Shown here: piece by piece, positions 22,616 to 34,285 of the stretch | Position numbering within the stretch: the stretch's first letter is position 1 | How the letters are laid out: every line of letters begins with the position of its first letter | Source of the DNA: Meandrina meandrites | Lineage: Eukaryota > Cnidaria > Anthozoa > Scleractinia > Meandrinidae | Direction of reading: 5' to 3' | DNA length: 64,000 bases | NCBI GenBank assembly: GCA_963693305.1 | Contig: OY855913.1 | Span: 8,426,201-8,490,200, forward strand | Position numbers and translations under genes: made by a program | The notes under the pieces: generated by a model | The model's database searches: none | Told to the model about the DNA's origin: nothing | Seen by the model: the letters and a program-made list of their open reading frames with translations, nothing else

Positions 22616-25600
22616 TTATTTTTCTGGTGTGTCCTCTGAACTTTCTGCTTCGTTGTCTTCTTCTTTCGGGGTAGCTTCTGTGGTTTCTGATTCCTTAGCT
22701 TCGCTACCCTTAGTGTCAGTTTCACTGTCTTTATTCTCTGGTTTGTTTTCTTTGTCTTCCTCCTCACTACTTTCCTTGACCTTTAGCCCTTCAAGTTCTT
22801 TTGCAAGTTTGTTGCTCTCCTGTTCATCTGTTTCATCACTTAACGGTAACTCATCCTGGCACTTAATAAATGCATCTTTGAACTTCTTAGCATCTGTATT
22901 GCAATATTAAGAACATTAAGTAAACAACAGTGAAAGCAGACTGGTATACTGAAGCTTTTGGGCGGTATACATAATTCTTATTAACCATGCGTCAAGGCAG
23001 TATTGGGAGAAGAGTAGCCCAAGGTCTTGAAAGTATGGACCAAGGTAAGTGCAGCAAGCAAGCAAGGTCTGTACAGCAAGTACATGTAAGGTCTGTACAG
23101 TGCAGCACTTACTTACCGAGGTCTGTACAGAACAGACCAAGGGCCTAAATTACCTCAGTACGGTCCCAAGCAAGCCTGGTTAGAGATTACAGTCAAACCC
23201 CTATAAGGCAGCCAACCATTAAAGTGCTACTATGATGAAATTCGCATGTTTTCTTTTGCAACCGTTTTAAAATATTAACAAGTACTCTATATGAGAAGCA
23301 AAATACTGTTTACTGTTTTTCAATACCTCTTTTCATTCCAGAGATATTCAAGTTTTTAAAATATGCAAATTAGCAAAGTAGTGACGTCATACACTCAACC
23401 AAATTCTGATTAAATACTAAGAAAGTGATATCTCAGCCAATTTGTATTGAAAGTCTCTGATTCTTTGCAGTAACACTCTGCTAGTTGTGTTTCACAATAT
23501 GAACTTGACAACTTGGTTACCATGGCAACATACTAGGTTCCAGATCCCCCAAATGCTTAATGCCTTTCTGGCCAATTCTGGCATTCTCCGTTAATATTTG
23601 TAAATAATGCTTTACATGCGAGATCTAGCAAGCATATCAATGGATTTGGCAGACGTCTTGCCTGGGTTTAATTTTTCCGAACTGAAAAATTCTGAAATAT
23701 TAAAATAAAATTGATGGGGACTGGAAAAGAGTGAGTTGCCATGGTAACATAATTTTATTACAGCTGTAGGTGTGTCATCTGAGGAACTATTAGTCTGCCA
23801 AGTTTCATTGGTCTCTGCAGAAAAATGACCGAGATAACTTAATTTTTGTACTTGACAAAAAATTGGGTTGAGTAGATGACGTCATCAGTTCCCTAATTTG
23901 CATATTTTACGATTTTTTTAAGCTTAAGTATCTCTGGAACTAAAATAGATATTTGAAAACGGTAAACGGCATTTTTAATCTTTCATTAAATACTCTTTGA
24001 AACACCTAAAATTGCGCAAGGGGTGAAAATTTGATCATAGTACCACTTTAAGTCGTCACCCCCTATTAAGTAGTCACCCCCTATCAAGTGGCCAGTTATT
24101 AGTCCCAAAACTGTTATCAGTATAATACGGTTGATAAAATTCCTTTTAAACGGTCACCCTATTAAGCAGCTGCAGCCACCATTTTGCTCAGCGCAAGCAC
24201 TCAATGCATGGCGTGGCGTAACATTGCAACAGGAATTACGTGCGCAGTAAGGATGTGCATAAACAACTAGCGCGAACGTCCTCAAGTGGCCAGTTGTCGT
24301 TTCCCCAAGGGTGGCTGGCTGCTTAATACAACACTGAAAAAGATTTTTTACTGAGATAAAAGCAGAAAGCGGAAAGGATAACAAGAATGGGATTCTGATC
24401 AAGAACCCACAAGGTGCCTATGGTGTAAACATGATGACAATACATCAATCCTTTCACCACCACTGGCTGGCTTACCAACCAAAAAGAAAAAGTCTGTGCA
24501 ACCCCAGTGACTGGTAAACTGGCCAAACAAAATGCCTGAAAATTAACTCTCTTCTTTTGGGAAAACCATGTTTACTTCAAGTATAAAATACATTTATAAA
24601 TACTCACTGTCTGCATTTGCAAATCTAATAGCCAGTGTTTCAGTTTTAACTTCATTGTCAGCAAAGTCCAGTGCTGTCCAAACCCATGCTCTGTCGCTAC
24701 CGCAGTTTGTCTTTAATTCCATGTCTTTTGTGACTAGAACAATGCAGAATTAGAAGTATATTAAAGTTGTGTTTGTGACAGAGACAGAGTTAAAATGTGA
24801 CCAATTTCTTATACCTTTTTAAACACTCTGTAAGGACAGGTGGGGAGAGATGGGCAGATGTTTACATTGGAAAAACCAGCAGATGTTTCCAAATGCAAAA
24901 AAGAAAAAATCAGAAATGTACAGTAGCAAAGGATCAAACAGCTCGAACCATACACAGAAGAATGACCACCAAAAGGATTTCAACAATGCAAGAATTATTG
25001 ACAAGAGTGACCATCAAGTGCAAGTCAGAAAACAGTTCTAAGTCATTACCTAGGCAATATTCTGTTCTTTTAAAATAGTTTCCTTTTGTTATTCAAATTC
25101 CTACTTCTTGTTGTCACCTTATTTATGCATTTTTCATTCTGTAATGTTTTCACACATTTTGTACTCTTAACATGCATTCATTTTGTGCCTTTTTTACCGT
25201 TTGTTAAAGGCTAAAGAATGGCCACCAAAAGCTCAAATTTTTAACAAATGTTTTTATCAGAAAATGCTCTCACAAACTTTTACAATTTCTTAAATCCTGG
25301 TTACTCATCCATTTTTAATTATTACTCCATGAGGGTGCTTTGGGTATGGTGGTAGACAGCCAACAAGATGCTCTGCACCTAGTTGGCTAAAACTATATCA
25401 TATCCATAGGTGTTTTATTAACTAGGAGTAATCGTAGATTATGTAGTGCGGTCAATATGCTCACCATTGAAGAACAAGGAACTACTTGTAGCTTGCCTTG
25501 CACAAAAAAACTGTTATTTTCCCCATGCAGGAGACCTTTCGACCGAACATCTTCTATCTTCATCAGTTTCAAAAGTCATAAAGGCCGTAATGGCTTTTTT

Positions 25601-26922
25601 AACAGTTCACTATTTGGCACGTGCTACGATAGCAAATGTCACAAAGCGATTGTTGCACAAGATAGAATCACGTAAAAGACTTGCTAATTGCTGCTACGTG
25701 TATGTCAATACACTCATTGCCCGTGTTGGGGTCCCTGGCTGTTCTTGCTGATGTGCTCACGTACATGTACCATGTTTGTGTTTCGTGGTTTATGAGCTCA
25801 TATGAGCTCAACTAAGGAATTGCAATAAACCATGGCTAGCCCTAATCTTGTGTAGCTAAGAAAAATTAAGATTTTGTTTGGACGCATAATCGCCTTGCTT
25901 TTGATTGGACGTATAATTGCCTCGCTTTCATTTGGACACACATTTGCCTTGGTTTCGTTATTGGCCTTGGTTTGACAAACTCACTCGAGTGGCACCGGTG
26001 ATACCTTAGATGGATTTCGATCATGCCACCATTGTCGACAGAGCGAGGGATTACCACAAGAGACTCTTCCTTGAGGCTTGGCACTCTGTGCAAAACCCCA
26101 ACATGGGCAATGAGCGTATTGACATACCAGCAATTTGCGAGTCTTTCGCGCGATTCATTCTTGTGCAACAATCGCTTTGTGATGTTTGCTATGAGGAACA
26201 AATACTCATGTACCATACACCAATCAATATGACAGTGAATATATACAGATATATATAAAAACATATCAAGGAGTCAAATAAGATCAACTAATTAAATGTG
26301 ATTAAGTCAACAATTAATAGCCTGTTGGGGTAAGAATAATTTTTCAAATATCTAAACCTCAGATTTTTTCTCGGTGAGCACTGGAAACAGCTAAACTGTG
26401 AAGGCAATGTGGCGATCGATGGCGAATATGAGTGGACAGTTTTTGAGTAACATTTCTACTTACTATAATGATTTGCACAAATTTTTAACGTCTTGTCTCT
26501 TCTCATGAGGACTCTGTGTGTTCCCTTATCGCCATGTTTTAAGATCTTCACTTCACCAACTCCTCTTTCTTTCCATTCGTTTGCTTCGCCGCTTGTTTCA
26601 AATCGGTAAAGCTTCGCACGTCTAATTGAATCGACAAATTATAATGGAAGAAATTAGCACGTAACGATCGACCATTTGCAAAGTAAGTTGAACTTAAGTT
26701 AGAAACCTACAATTTTAGGAGCTGTTCTTCGTTTTCCTCAAGTGATTTGGCCTCCACCTTGGGAAGGTTGACGAGCGGTTCGAAGTGAATTTCCGGACTG
26801 GCGGGAGCCTCCTCGGATGCCTGTTAAGAAATTTCACTGTTGAGCATTGAAGCTTATGAACATTTTGAAAATGAATACGTACTAATACACAGCAAGTACA
26901 AAACTACCTTTTCGTTGCTCAT
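22616..26922 (-). CDS. RANBP1: RANBP1, Ran-specific GTPase-activating/binding protein 1 (5 exons)
   Basis: Exons (coding, minus strand): 26908-26922, 26711-26820, 26464-26621, 24608-24733, 22616-22893. They join in phase to 229 codons including TAA, so 228 aa. The Ran-binding domain is complete: [20 protein letters not shown] at the start, then [52 protein letters not shown], and [17 protein letters not shown] followed by [20 protein letters not shown]. The Leu-rich [12 protein letters not shown] matches the nuclear export signal position of vertebrate RANBP1. The C-terminal tail (last 70 or so residues) is Glu/Ser/Lys-rich and longer than the human tail. RANBP1 binds Ran-GTP in the cytoplasm and assists RanGAP in GTP hydrolysis during nuclear transport. 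Introns 1 and 2 are under 90 bases. Introns 3 and 4 are each over 1.7 kb and full of repeats. AATAAA overlaps the stop codon (22615-22620). Confidence 0.95.
23223..24047. mobile_element. TTAA-flanked foldback element in RANBP1 intron 4
   Basis: The left end AGTGCTACTATGATGAAATT and the complement of the right end, AGTGGTACTATGATCAAATT, sit immediately inside TTAA (23219-23222 and 24048-24051). Complementarity continues deep inside, including GACGTCAT and ATGCAAATTAG blocks, so the arms are roughly 190 bases. It is inserted in another repeat that resumes as CACCCCCTATTAAGTAGTCA. There is no coding frame. Confidence 0.65.
24174..24283. mobile_element. Terminal fragment of the 61228-61873 family
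   Basis: CTCAATGCATGGCGTGGCGT and AGGAATTACGTGCGCAGTAA through AGCGCGAACGTCC match the right end of the element at 61228-61873. The opposite terminus is absent. Confidence 0.55.
24850..25045 (+). pseudogene. GIY-YIG endonuclease relic of a Penelope-like element
   Basis: Two overlapping plus-strand frames together give [11 protein letters not shown], then [14 protein letters not shown]. These resemble the GIY-YIG strand with its following YIG-x-T-x-R segment and the NARIID region of Penelope-like proteins. A frameshift near 24890-24905 separates them and the frame closes at 25041. It is dead and lies in RANBP1 intron 3. Confidence 0.5.
25320..25760 (-). mobile_element. Penelope-like 3' end relic with degenerate hammerhead
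   Basis: On the minus strand a broken frame reads [10 protein letters not shown] then LVQQSLCD, matching the better copy at 26010-26200. About 90 bases further on is a hammerhead-like core (25533-25566). Stops interrupt the frame. Confidence 0.5.
25533..25566 (-). ncRNA. Degenerate hammerhead ribozyme motif
   Basis: Minus strand: CTGATGA (25566-25560), a stem II with GAT/GTC and GAA/TTC pairs, GAAA, then GGTC where the intact copies have CGTC. That single change destroys the self-complementary ACGT, and no stem I pairing is visible. Probably inactive. Confidence 0.45.
25869..25975. repeat. Degenerate ~30-bp tandem repeat
   Basis: TTTGGACGCATAATCGCCTT, GATTGGACGTATAATTGCCT and ATTTGGACACACATTTGCCT occur head to tail with diverged copies, between the two Penelope-like relics. 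Confidence 0.6.
26010..26240 (+). pseudogene. Penelope-like C-terminal coding fragment
   Basis: The plus-strand frame at 26010-26258 encodes [40 protein letters not shown] and [16 protein letters not shown]. This is the post-GIY-YIG tail as I know it from cnidarian Penelope-like elements. It faces the relic at 25320-25760 in inverted orientation, within RANBP1 intron 3. Confidence 0.5.
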
Positions 26923-27108
26923 TGTGTACTTCCAACGTCAAGATGATCAAGATATGACAAGATTCAACGAGCCGGTTTTCAAATCCTTGAGGACAGAAAA
27001 TTATTTCGCGCTATCTTCTTATTCAAAATTGCGCAATGTCTTACCACGCATCACCTACTACGCATCCGCATGGTCAGTGGATTGATACCGTGGGCTCGAA
27101 TTATTACA

Positions 27109-27120
27109 TGGCGGGAAAAA
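27109..27120 (-). promoter_or_regulatory. E2F-type site in the RANBP1 promoter
   Basis: Read in the gene direction the bases are TTTTTCCCGCCA, containing the E2F consensus TTTCCCGC, about 190 bases before the RANBP1 start codon. RANBP1 is a known E2F-controlled cell-cycle gene in mammals, so the site is plausible, but binding is inferred from sequence only. Confidence 0.5.
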
Positions 27121-27173
27121 CGCGCCGACCGCGCCACATCTCCAGAACCTCGTGTCAAAGCGTCGAACGCCAT

Positions 27174-27178
27174 ATTGG
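27174..27178 (-). promoter_or_regulatory. CCAAT box in the RANBP1 promoter
   Basis: CCAAT on the gene strand lies about 55 bases upstream of the E2F-type site and about 250 bases before the start codon. CCAAT next to E2F is a common arrangement in cell-cycle promoters. Confidence 0.35.
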
Positions 27179-28424
27179 ATGTTGCATTACAAAATTACTT
27201 ATTTACTTTTTTTCCCTGCAAACAAGACTGGTAAGTAAATTTTGTTGTATTTATGTATTATTTGAGGTTGATAGTGTCTAAGGCCTCTTTCAGAATACAA
27301 TTCATAATGAAAAACTTCCGAGTATTACATTAAAATAAAACTCTCATCAGTGTCTCATGGAGCCGGAGGTTTTGACTGTTTATTCGTCCTGATTCGTTCT
27401 TTTCATTTGTTTCGATTCAAGTCAAAATTTGCGATTACAAATAAAAAGAAGAGAAGAGATACTCAGTGAACATCAGATTTCACTACAAACAATGGATAAA
27501 ATTCTACGTAGTGTCAGCCTTGCAGTTTATTGTCTTTGTATTTTATTTTTGGCTGATCAGAGCTGTCAGTAGCTCCTACGTACACCAGCAGCATTTTCGT
27601 CCGCGTTCCCTTGCTTTCATTTGTCATAAAATTCTTGCACGCATGTTTCTCTGCCAAAAGAATACACCGAATGCACTATTAAACGTACAGCTATTTCGAG
27701 AAACGTCGGAAAAAAGCACACAAGTGCATGCGACAAGACCGAAAAGTAGTATGGATAGAAGTATTGAGCTACTGCACGTGTTGAATACAAATGAGATATA
27801 ACGACACAATAAACGCGAATTTGCACTTTTTCTTCCTCTTCGGACGTGGAAACAAGGTACGTTTAGCCACTCTGAATTTTAGAAGAATTTTCTTAACTCA
27901 AAGGCATGCGACAGTAAAAGTAAAGCTACAGATAAAGGCCTTCTGAGAGGAGAAACAAATTCTCCACGTGCAAAAATACAAACTTGTACATTTCCTCTAG
28001 GCCAATATGCAAAATTCCAAACTTCCCAGACTACTTTTTAACTTGTTTATATAGGCCTATCAGTAGAAAAAGAAATTCCGCTAAAAACTAAATTTGTAGT
28101 TGAATTTTCATTTTTCATGCATAAATTTTCGCAGTAGACATCAGCACTGTCTTTATACAGACAAATATATTGACAGCTATAAACATTACAACTACGGGTT
28201 TCCTACCTCAGATTTCTGCAGTAGAATCTTTTACTTGGGGCGCTTTCCATTTAGCCAAAATTTCCGGTTTGAAATTCAGGGAAATTTCCGCGTCAAATGG
28301 TATCTTAAATTAGTTTTTCATTCACAAATATAGTAGAAATTGAATTTGACGTAAATCCTGATACGAGATCGAAATCTCTCAAATTCCCATACGAACTCTG
28401 TATTTATGCACCTGTCCATTTTAA

Positions 28425-28648
28425 GCCCCAGGGTGGGGGGGGGGGGGGACAGACCCAGAGGATTTTGACATTTTCTGGAAGCCAGTCAAATTCCCCACCC
28501 CTGGACACTTAGTGAATGTCAAATTTGCCATATTTCCACTTAAATTTCTAACGCAGCAGATCATTTTAGATGCCAAAATCCCCACCGTGGGAGAGCTTCA
28601 TGACGTCGAATTCCCTTGGGTAGGCCCCCCCCCCCCCCACCTTAGGGC
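28425..28648. mobile_element. Inverted-repeat element with poly-G/poly-C ends
   Basis: Begins GCCCCAGGGTGGGGGG and ends with the complement of GCCCTAAGGTGGGGGG. It is about 224 bases with long G and C runs just inside each end. Confidence 0.5.
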
Positions 28649-28695
28649 GTAAAATTGACAGTTGCATTAAAACTCCGTATTAAAAACTAAAATAT

Positions 28696-28838
28696 TTTTC
28701 GTTGACAATTTGTTGAACAATAGAACAATTATCCTCCTCAATGTTGCGGAATATCGTCTGATTTTAGCCAAATTGACATACGGGCTCTTATCAGGCGACA
28801 TTCCACGTGATTTTGCAGGATAATTGTTAAATGAACAC
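28696..28838. mobile_element. Short inverted-repeat element, copy 2
   Basis: Shares GACAATTTGTTGAA, AACAATTATCCTC and GCAGGATAATTGTT with 4450-4550, in the same orientation and spacing. The ends are inverted repeats of each other. Confidence 0.45.
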
Positions 28839-28951
28839 TTAATGTTAAAAAGAGAAAAATTGGATAACGGGTTCAGTGTAGTGCTCTTAATCCTGGCCTC
28901 TCCCCTGGACCCGCCACTGTGTTTGGTATCTTTATTTAAACACGGAAAAAT

Positions 28952-28999
28952 TAATTAATTAGTTAATTAATTAACTAATTAATTAATTAATTAATTAAG
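28952..28999. repeat. TTAA/ATTA low-complexity tract
   Basis: About 48 bases built from repeats of AATT and TTAA, including one switch of phase that makes the tract palindromic. Confidence 0.8.
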
Positions 29000-30781
29000 C
29001 TTTTTGTTCTTCAAAATACAATATGAGATACAAATGAGTCACAGATTTGAATGCTTTTAATGACAACTAAACCTTATCTTCTGTTTACGTTACACTGCTG
29101 AACTAGACAAATAATATCTCGGCGGTGGTCTCAATGTTTTGGTTAAGCAAGGGACGTCCGGTCTCAAAATCTTAATTCATTTTGGCATTGTGCTAAATAT
29201 GCCAAGGAAACTGCGAAGTAAACATGTCATTTATTGCAATCGTTCATGTGTGTCTAATGTTACGAAGTACAAAAATAACAAGAACGCCACTTTAAATTCA
29301 TGACATAGACATTCTAATGCCGCATTTGATGCACACTCCAGCCGCTCAGTCGGTGTCTGTTAGTGTTCCGAACCAGACTCGTTTTCTATAAAGATGTGTC
29401 GGCTTCAGTAACTTAGACCGAATTGTTTTTATCATAGACGCCTTTTAGGTTTTCGCTAACTAAATCTCCGAAGATTATCGACTCGAGGGTATAGAAAACA
29501 TGTGTAGCCGCAATCTAATGATTTATAATGCATGCACCAAACCTGAACGCTAAACACTCAAGAAAAACTAACTTGAAATAGCCTTGTTCTCGTTCGCCAA
29601 CATTTCATGGCGTTCGTTTATCTTTCACGGACGTCTCATTTCCCCTCATGCAATCAAGCTAGTAAAGTGCTTTGAAAAGTTTCAGTTGGCCATAGTTTTT
29701 GTAAAAAAAAAATTTCTTCCACCTGACTTGAAAACTAATAAATACACGCGGGCGTGAAGTAGGTATCACAGTAAACGAGTCATCCGCAAAAAGACTGACT
29801 GTTTTGTTTTTCTTTGTTTTCCAGTTTCTGTAAGTTCAGAGTAAAACGCTGCGCTTTCATGGTAACATGAGATGTCACAGTGGCTACAACGTCTGACTGA
29901 TGTTCACACAGTTTGACATCAACTCATGTAAGTGATACTGGCGAAATCCTGGGGTTTTTTACCTATTATGTTGCTCATGAAACTGTTCGTAAACCATCCT
30001 TTCTTGCAAGCAGTCACTTCTAATATAAGCAAGGTCAATAACGTCTGAGTAAGGTGCGTTTTAAAATCGTATCTGTTGACTTTGTACGGTTTGAAGAGAG
30101 CCGGTCGCTTGAAGCTACTTGCAATTGTAACCCGGTGTGTTACCTCGAGTATGAGTAGAAAATTCTACACAAAATATTACAGGATGTGGGTGATTCGTTC
30201 GTCTTTATACTGAACGTCCATATTTTAAGCGTTGGGCTGAGGTTTAAGGTCATTTAGTAGTTGCGGACGATTGAGCCTACCACTTGCTGGATTTTAACCG
30301 GTTAACTTGATTAAAATTTCCCGGTAAAATTTCTCCCAGATTTCCACTTTCTTGGCATGCTCATCAAATTTTCCCTCCTTGGCTTCAAGGTTTGTGTATA
30401 AACGTGTAGCCAACAGAAGAACATGGAATATAAGACAACTGAATCACTGGCGAGACGTTTACTTTAAACATTTGCACAAGACAAGTGATACGATTTTTTT
30501 AACAAACTTTTTTTCGGATGCATGACCATGTGCACAGTATCAATTTCTTTTGTCGAGGCTGTGTCAAATTGTGTGTTTAAAGCTTCGTATTTGGCATAAA
30601 ATATTGAATTTCAAAGAAATTAACCGAGACATCGGAAAATAAAACATGTAAGAATCTTGAGTTCATTTCTTAATATAACAGCAATTTTGTTTAGGTTTAA
30701 AACTTAATTGACCTTCATAATGTACGTAGATAACAATCTTCTCATCGCTGTTCGTTCATCCATAACAGTGTCATACTTGGC

Positions 30782-31183
30782 TTAACAAGTGTTAGGAAAA
30801 GCGCCTGGAAAGCACCTCAACTGTTCTGTTGTAACTTTGGACTTGAAATGTGGAACATGTAAGCTCTCAAAGTTGATTGCATGGACTGACAGTGTTGAAT
30901 TTGCCAACAGCCGAAGATTCTGCCGATAATAAGTGAAGAAGGATCTATCTTTGCCATCCATTCTGCTTCGCTCTCCGACGGCGACGAAAAGCCCGAAAAG
31001 CTGGCGTGTGTCAGGTAGGAACATAATCGCCAAAAGCTTTAACACATGGGTAATTGTTTGTAAAGCTAGGCCAGCTTTCTCCAAAAGGATTTTGTTTCTT
31101 TTTTTACTTTTCCTTAGCGAGTCAGTTGCCATGGCGTATGTAGTATACACTGCTTCACTCATGTAAGCGTCCAACAGTCGCAA
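30782..31183 (-). CDS. Unrecognised single-exon open frame (127-133 aa)
   Basis: A minus-strand frame of 133 codons (127 from the second Met) is one of the longest unexplained frames in the 27-34 kb gene desert. It encodes a basic stretch (SLRKSKKRNK), a hydrophobic segment (HVLKLLAIMFL) and no motif that I know. The segment is somewhat richer in GC than its surroundings. No TATA box, splice site or homology supports it, so it may be chance or an exon of an unseen gene. Confidence 0.2.
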   Translation of the reverse strand: MRLLDAYMSEAVYTTYAMATDSLRKSKKRNKILLEKAGLALQTITHVLKLLAIMFLPDTRQLFGLFVAVGERSRMDGKDRSFFTYYRQNLRLLANSTLSVHAINFESLHVPHFKSKVTTEQLRCFPGAFPNTC

Positions 31184-33259
31184 ATTTTATTATTTCAGCT
31201 CTCAAGGCGAGATTGCAAGTCGTATTTCATTTTAGGGGTCAGATCATCATTTCAAAGTCTGCTCTGATTCCGCTTCCCCTAGGCTTTTGTTTACCTAGCT
31301 CGAACGATCTTTATTGATTACGGTTATCGGAGCTTGTATAGTATTCGCAATTCTCTTGACGCTAAAGATAAATAACATTTAGTTAATCTATGAGGTGACT
31401 TCAGCAAGAAATAAAATAATACCGGGATATAAATTAATTGAAACTGGCTACAAAAGTCTGTATTTAGAGAAGTAATTTCAATAGGTGTTTTTAAAGAGTA
31501 AAGTAAAAGAATATTCGTTAAGATGTTAATCTTAACTTTGGTTAATTTAAAGAAAACATCCGATTTTGAGTGGTTTATAGTTCTGGAGTTGAGAAATGAA
31601 ATAAATTGCTTTATCTAATGGGGAAATACACTTAGCTTTCAGCTAATTTACAGTACTCACAAAAATATAACATTGAATTAAAATCATTTTAACTATTTTG
31701 TAAAAATATATGCTAAAACTATTACATGTAAAACAATCCCCCACGAAAATTCCATGCCAGCTATAAAACTGAACAATGGATTTACAGAGCCAGACAGAAA
31801 TGAAAAGGCGGGAACCAGATTCCAGTAATATATATGTAGAAAATAAATTAATATTTCAAAAGATTCCGTACAGGTTGAAAACGCTGATAATCAACTAGAT
31901 ACATAAATGCTCATTGAATAATCCCAATCAATGACAATAAAATTTGCTCCTACACATTCAAAGAGGGACATGACCCTGTTCGGCTGTTTATTTTGGTACA
32001 TTTATCGCCGGTTTAGCATAGCAGAACGTGATAGAATAGCAAGATAACAGGACATTGAAGTTTTGAACGAAGACGCAATGAGAATATAATGTGAACACGC
32101 GATGCAAATGTACATGTTACGTAAGATTTAGTCCCCAGTCCGCGCGCAACACAAACACGTGGCATGTGTCCGCGGCATGTGTCTGACCGTTTTGTTTTAT
32201 TGTTGTCGTTGTTGATTTTGAACGGTTGTATCAGTGTAAAATTGACTCAACATTCATCGTTTTCTGGATGAGCGCAATGAAACTCTCATTTCGCCTGCAC
32301 GCATGTCGTCACACTGCAGTGACCACGTCTTCCAAGAGGGGAGGAGAACGGTTTAGGGAGGTGGGAGGAACGGCGAAAAAAGAAAGGGTGAAGGAAGAAA
32401 GGACGCACAAAAATAGGGAGACGGGAGAACAAACATGAAAAGTGAGAAGCGAAAATGTTTTTTAAAAACGTGCCATGAATGTTAAAAGCCTTAATAAGTC
32501 TAATAACAGCATTTAAGTCAAGGACCCTATCGACCCACAGATGAGGGCACCTCTGGACACGAACTGCAAGTTTAAGTGTAGTAAGATTTTTCGCTTAAAG
32601 TCTCAACAATTTCACGTCCTACCCTTTGTGAGGTCAACACCATTAGTGTACAATTCCAAACATTTTCATGCTCATCAAATTCGATCCGCCGTTATGCTAT
32701 TTTGTGAAAACCAAATAGAAAAAGCGAAAACATCTTTTTATTATTTACCGGTTGTTCAATAGTTGTTAGCTAATCATGTTGTTTTAAACGTAACCTGCGA
32801 TCAGACGCTTTTCTTTTTTCAGTGATATGTAGGAAGGGAGGGCATAATGTCAGATTATTTTAAACGGGAAATACTAAATCTATCGGCAACTGGGCGTTAT
32901 CCCAGACAATATTACAAAACAAATAATAAAAAATGACAAATAGTAGTTATGGCATGCTTTCAAGGAGATGCCGTGGGATACACAACGCGTTACTTGTTTT
33001 CATTTCCCCGGGGTATTTTCCCTTTACACATGAGCCTTTACGAACAATGACAAAGGGAGCGATTTTAGCCCACGCCCGCATGTAATGACGGGAAAGTTGA
33101 GTCGTTGAATACTGCAGACAGTTGTGTACTGCAGAATACACAACGGCTTTCAAGGATATATTTCTTGTGGCATGGTATAAAAAACAGTATATTGCATGAA
33201 AAACGAAAACAGAAGATATGTGGCTTGGCTCGTGGGCAGAAGGGAAAGACACACCGTTT

Positions 33260-33700
33260 GGCTTCCGAAAGTCTTGGCCTTCTCTCTGGGCATTCACTTC
33301 TCCAGAGAGAAACACATAAGCGATAAGCTGAATTTCGAGAAGAAGCTAGAAGATTTACATAAAATTCTACATTCACGGAAAAGAAGAAAATTAACTCTTC
33401 TTGTCTATGATTCTGCTTGGAAAGGTAAACCTCATAAAATTAAAAAGACGACGCTAATTGGTGACAGAGACAAAGGTGGTCTAATCATGATTCAGTTTGA
33501 ATCCATGAATAAAACTTTAAAAGCTTCATGGGTGAAAAGGTTTAATTATGACACCAACTCACCCTGGAAAATCATTCCAAATTATATAACGTATCACCTT
33601 GGTGGCTTTAAATTCCTCCTGGCATGCAATTATAAAACTAAAGAATTAGCACTAGTGCTCTCACGTAGCTAATTTCTGGAATGAATTTATTTTACTCCTG
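33260..33700 (+). pseudogene. LINE ORF2 C-terminal fragment (L1/Tx1-like), internally deleted
   Basis: The frame at 33196-33672 encodes LGIHFSREKHISDKLNFEKK, then WKGKPHKIKKTTLIGDRDKG, SMNKTLKASWVKRF, PWKIIPNYITYHLGGFKFLL and ACNY. These are the post-reverse-transcriptase blocks of L1/Tx1-type elements in their normal order. The stretch expected between KLTLL and WKGKP is missing, so an internal deletion of some tens of residues is likely. The reverse-transcriptase catalytic domain is absent and the element is dead. Downstream bases to about 34080 are AT-rich and may be its tail. Confidence 0.65.
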
Positions 33701-34243
33701 ATGGCTACAAAACACCAAGAAAAACATAACCCTACCGGCCGGAAGAACCCTTCTTTCTGGACCCGTTCAACCTTGCAAACACCAACTGGTGTTAGCAAAG
33801 TATTTCATTTATAAATGTAGTTTAACACAGGAGCTTCTACTTTTTGAGTTGTTTAAATTGTAGTTTTATTATTATTTAAACTTGTTAGTACACACTATAG
33901 TAGCAATATTGATGTAGTCTTTTTTTTCACTTACCTTTCTCTTTGTACACATATTTATATATATTTTTTCTTTCATCAATTCTTTCTTTTGTTATTTTAG
34001 TGTATTTATTTCAATTCAATGCCATTTTGTAATACAAGATAATAATTAATAATAATAAAAAGTCTAAAATATATATCAGTTATATTGCATGAGAAAAACA
34101 AGCTTGAATATCATTACAGTGGGCGCTCTACTCCTATTCATATAAAATGTATAACTGCTGCCGATGAGCGTCGTGTCCCGCTCTTGCGCGTATAATACAC
34201 TTAATAGGTATGCCATGTACAAGGCTGAAGCCTTATGTGTCTT

Positions 34244-34285
<42 letters not shown>

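Larger units (their letters stand above)
27250..33190. other. Gene-poor intergenic region
   Basis: Apart from the elements listed at 28425-28838, the AT run at 28952-28999 and the open frame at 30782-31183, I see nothing recognisable. A purine-rich stretch lies at about 32334-32430. A splice-donor-like ACTG then GTAAGT at 27226-27236 could end a non-coding first exon divergent from RANBP1. Confidence 0.45.

Noticed and set aside
22575..22910. Ser/Leu-rich frame of 111 codons on the plus strand
   Set aside because: It is the antisense of the Glu/Ser/Lys-rich last exon of RANBP1.
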